Positions 62,047 to 64,000 of a stretch of DNA of 64,000 nucleotides are shown piece after piece. Source of the DNA: an uncultured Alphaproteobacteria bacterium (lineage in GTDB: Bacteria; Pseudomonadota; Alphaproteobacteria; Methylaequorales; Methylaequoraceae); assembly GCA_902522465.1 (NCBI GenBank), contig CABYVV010000001.1:26060-90059 (forward strand), given 5' to 3'. Under the pieces are notes generated by a model, which was not told where the DNA came from, did no database searches, and was given only the letters and a program-made list of their open reading frames with translations. The position numbers were made by a program, and so were the translations under genes. The first letter of the stretch is position 1; each line of letters opens with the position of its first letter.

Positions 62047-62834
62047 TATGATCTAAGTCCATAACCTTTCTTAAAAATATGAATGGTTAATATTAGTAAA
62101 ATTAAATTACTGAGAAACATGATAACATAACCTATCATTAAATTACTATCACCTTGTCCTAAAAAACCAAACCTAAAGCCATCTATCATATAAAAGAATG
62201 GATTCCAACTTGCTAGAAAATGCCAAAATTCTGGCAGTCTATCTACAGTGTAAAACGTACCTGATAAGAAAGTTAGAGGCAAGATAATAAAATTTGTAAT
62301 TGATGCCATGTGATCAAACTTTTTTGCCCAAACACCGCATAAAATTCCTAGTAAAGATAATAAAAGTGAGGAAGAAAAAGCAAAGTAGAAAACAGTAAAA
62401 AAATTTTGAATGTTTATCGTGATAAAAAAATTAACTAAAATAAATACTGACAAACCTATTAATAACCCCCTGGTAACTCCACCTAATGCGTAAGAAAATG
62501 TTAATTCTAATTCTGAAACGGGTGGCATTAAGACATCAACAATATTTCCTTGAACTTTTGAAATTAAGATTGAAGAGGATGTGTTAGCAAAAGCATTCTG
62601 CATAATTGACATACATATTAATCCCGGTGCTAAAAATTCTGGGTAAGAGTAGTCACCACTCATCAAAAAATCTCTATCAATGGACAATGTAAAAATTAAA
62701 TAAAATAATATTGTTGTTACGGCAGGAGCTAATATTGTCTGTGCGAAAACATTAAAGAATCTCTTAACTTCTTTTTTGTAAAGAGTAAAAAAACCAATCC
62801 AATTGAAGCCTTTAAAACTTTTAATTTTATACAT
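62046..62834 (-). CDS. ABC-2 type transport permease without adjacent ATPase
   Basis: The 262-residue membrane protein has about six hydrophobic segments: QTILAPAVTTILFYLIFTLS, FLAPGLICMSIMQNAFANTSSSILISK, in outline, and FLSGTFYTVDRLPEFWHFLASWNPFFYMIDGFRF, in outline. It resembles the YadH/NodJ-type export permeases. No ATPase gene accompanies it; it shares a one-base overlap with argD instead. The ATPase at 53872 already has its own permease, so the partner is probably encoded elsewhere. Confidence 0.88.
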   Translation of the reverse strand: MYKIKSFKGFNWIGFFTLYKKEVKRFFNVFAQTILAPAVTTILFYLIFTLSIDRDFLMSGDYSYPEFLAPGLICMSIMQNAFANTSSSILISKVQGNIVDVLMPPVSELELTFSYALGGVTRGLLIGLSVFILVNFFITINIQNFFTVFYFAFSSSLLLSLLGILCGVWAKKFDHMASITNFIILPLTFLSGTFYTVDRLPEFWHFLASWNPFFYMIDGFRFGFLGQGDSNLMIGYVIMFLSNLILLILTIHIFKKGYGLRS

Positions 62835-62877
62835 AAAATTTATATGACTATTTAATTTTTAATTTTAATATATAGTT

Positions 62878-63408
62878 ATGATATCTAATTATTTAAAAAC
62901 TTATTCAAATTATTATCTATCACGATACACAGTTACCAAAAAAAAGTTTGAAGAAATATTAAAAAAAAAAATAAATAAGGACTTTTTTCAAAATAAAATT
63001 ACGGAAGCTCAGAAAAACGAATTTATTTTAGAAATTGAAAGTGTAATAAAATATTTTAAAAGAATTGGAATGTTTAATGAAGAAAGACTTTTAGAAATAA
63101 CATTCCAGAATTACACTAATAAGGGATACTCCAAAAAAAAAATTAGTTATAAGCTAAGAGAGGCAAAATTTGATAATATCTTGTTATCAAATTTTTTAGA
63201 GACCAAATTCAATAATCAAGAATTTAGTGAACTACTAATTACAAATTATTTGAAAAAATCAAAAATTATTGAAAAACAAAAAAAATTAAACATTCCACAA
63301 AATCAACTTTTTGATAAAGTATTAAAAAAATTAGCAATTCAAGGATTTGACTATGAAAATTCGTTTAAAATATTACAAAAGTTAATTTCAAATGGAAAAT
63401 CTTTCTAA
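62878..63408 (+). CDS. recX: RecX-family regulatory protein
   Basis: The 176-residue lysine-rich protein has the three-helix repeats of RecX: YYLSRYTVTKKKFEEILKKKI, in outline, then IKYFKRIGMFNEERLLEITFQNYTNKGYSKKKISYKLREAKF, in outline, and FDKVLKKLAIQGFDYENSFKIL, in outline. It binds RecA filaments and limits their activity. recA is not adjacent. Its end overlaps the MscS-type gene by 17 bases. Confidence 0.82.
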   Translation: MISNYLKTYSNYYLSRYTVTKKKFEEILKKKINKDFFQNKITEAQKNEFILEIESVIKYFKRIGMFNEERLLEITFQNYTNKGYSKKKISYKLREAKFDNILLSNFLETKFNNQEFSELLITNYLKKSKIIEKQKKLNIPQNQLFDKVLKKLAIQGFDYENSFKILQKLISNGKSF

Positions 63409-64000
63409 AATTATAAAAGAATTTAACTTTGATCAAAATATCTCTTTTTTGGGTATATCAATATCTAATTTCTTTATATCAATTTTAATACTGTTAACAT
63501 TTATTTTATTAAAAGGAATAATAAAAAAAATAATTAAAAAAAAAATTTCGCTTTTTTTTAGGTTTTCAGAAAAAGAAATTAGAGACTCATTTCTCGATTC
63601 TATTGACAAACCCATTGGTTTTTTAGCGATTATAATTGGAATAACTATGGCTTCAAATTTTTTAGAAGCACCAGAAAAAATTTCATCATTCCTTAATAAT
63701 ATAAACCTCTCTTTGTTTACTATTCTTATATTCTGGCTGATAAGTAAAAGCATTCAACCACTGACTAAAAAAGTCAGAAATTTAAAATTTATATTTACTA
63801 AGGATTTATTGGATTGGTTCATCAGCGCAATCAAAATATTAATTTACATTCTTGGTTTCTGTGCTGTACTTGAATTGTGGGGAATAAGAGTTGGTCCAAT
63901 AATAGCTGGTCTTGGTCTGTTCGGTGTTGCTGTTGCATTAGGAGCCCAAGACTTATTTAAAAATTTGATTTCTGGTGTTTTAGTATTAGTAGAAAAACGT
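63392..64000 (+). CDS. MscS-family mechanosensitive channel, N-terminal part (cut by window edge)
   Basis: The frame from ATG 63392 is open to the window end (203 codons). Four or five hydrophobic segments are visible, including FFISILILLTFILLKGII, FLAIIIGITMASNFL and LSLFTILIFWLISKS. The pore helix GPIIAGLGLFGVAVALGAQDLFKNLISGVLVLVE, in outline, shows the MscS glycine/alanine pattern and the 'GAQDLFKN' junction with the beta domain. The cytoplasmic beta domain lies outside. It should release solutes under osmotic downshock. Confidence 0.9.
   Translation, partial: MENLSKIIKEFNFDQNISFLGISISNFFISILILLTFILLKGIIKKIIKKKISLFFRFSEKEIRDSFLDSIDKPIGFLAIIIGITMASNFLEAPEKISSFLNNINLSLFTILIFWLISKSIQPLTKKVRNLKFIFTKDLLDWFISAIKILIYILGFCAVLELWGIRVGPIIAGLGLFGVAVALGAQDLFKNLISGVLVLVEKR

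Overview
The window reads as a stretch of chromosome from an AT-rich, streamlined, free-living alphaproteobacterium, most likely marine and methylotrophic (I did not count base composition; it looks close to 30% G+C). Alphaproteobacterial marks are the class I lysyl-tRNA synthetase, the DUF2849 / sulfite reductase / DUF934 trio, COX15-type heme A synthase, the hpn hopanoid cluster and a CIRCE-controlled groESL. Species cannot be named from sequence alone; AT-rich marine lineages outside SAR11 proper (AEGEAN-169/HIMB59-like) are a guess. Genes are densely packed with many ATGA-type overlaps. No rRNA, tRNA, CRISPR array, insertion sequence or prophage was seen.

Layout: 1-3165 (minus) HAD hydrolase fragment, pyrD, DUF952 protein and class I lysS. 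3295-5674 (plus) sulfite reductase with its two companions. 5739-7719 (minus) groESL behind CIRCE. 7817-11175 (minus) cysH-cysD-cysNC for sulfate activation and reduction. 11286-13148 ctaA and a porin-like protein, convergent on a bidirectional terminator. 13387-25280 a hopanoid block: hpnB, frameshifted hpnC, dxs, hpnD, hpnE, shc and hpnG on plus, then hpnA, ispH and hpnH on minus. 25407-41870 a tetrahydromethanopterin (H4MPT)/methylofuran formaldehyde-oxidation block: fhcBDC, pcd, RFAP synthase, mtdB, mch, fae and about ten cofactor-biosynthesis genes, including three ATP-grasp ligases. 41923-48462 the lanthanide methanol dehydrogenase block: two unrecognised secreted proteins, a SoxYZ-like carrier, xoxF, xoxG, xoxJ and pseudoazurin. 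48574-56892 (minus) pqqABCDE, then a PQQ-associated ABC transporter, beta-propeller and two uncharacterised secreted proteins. 56934-64000 ordinary metabolism and transport: metZ, apaG, trkH, argF, argD, an ABC-2 permease, recX and the start of an MscS channel.

The central blocks form one pathway. Periplasmic XoxF, carrying PQQ and a rare-earth ion, oxidises methanol to formaldehyde and passes electrons to XoxG or possibly pseudoazurin. Fae condenses formaldehyde with H4MPT, MtdB and Mch oxidise it to formyl-H4MPT, and Fhc releases formate. Neighbouring genes make H4MPT, methylofuran and PQQ. A subunit A gene (fhcA) is absent from the window.

The most noteworthy observations are: hpnC split by a one-base frameshift in a run of 12 A; at least three genes that appear to start on AUU or AUA; a perfect FNR-type box in the xoxF leader; a shared 17-bp palindrome in front of both sulfur-assimilation operons; a perfect palindrome before fae; and a short candidate peptide gene after fae.
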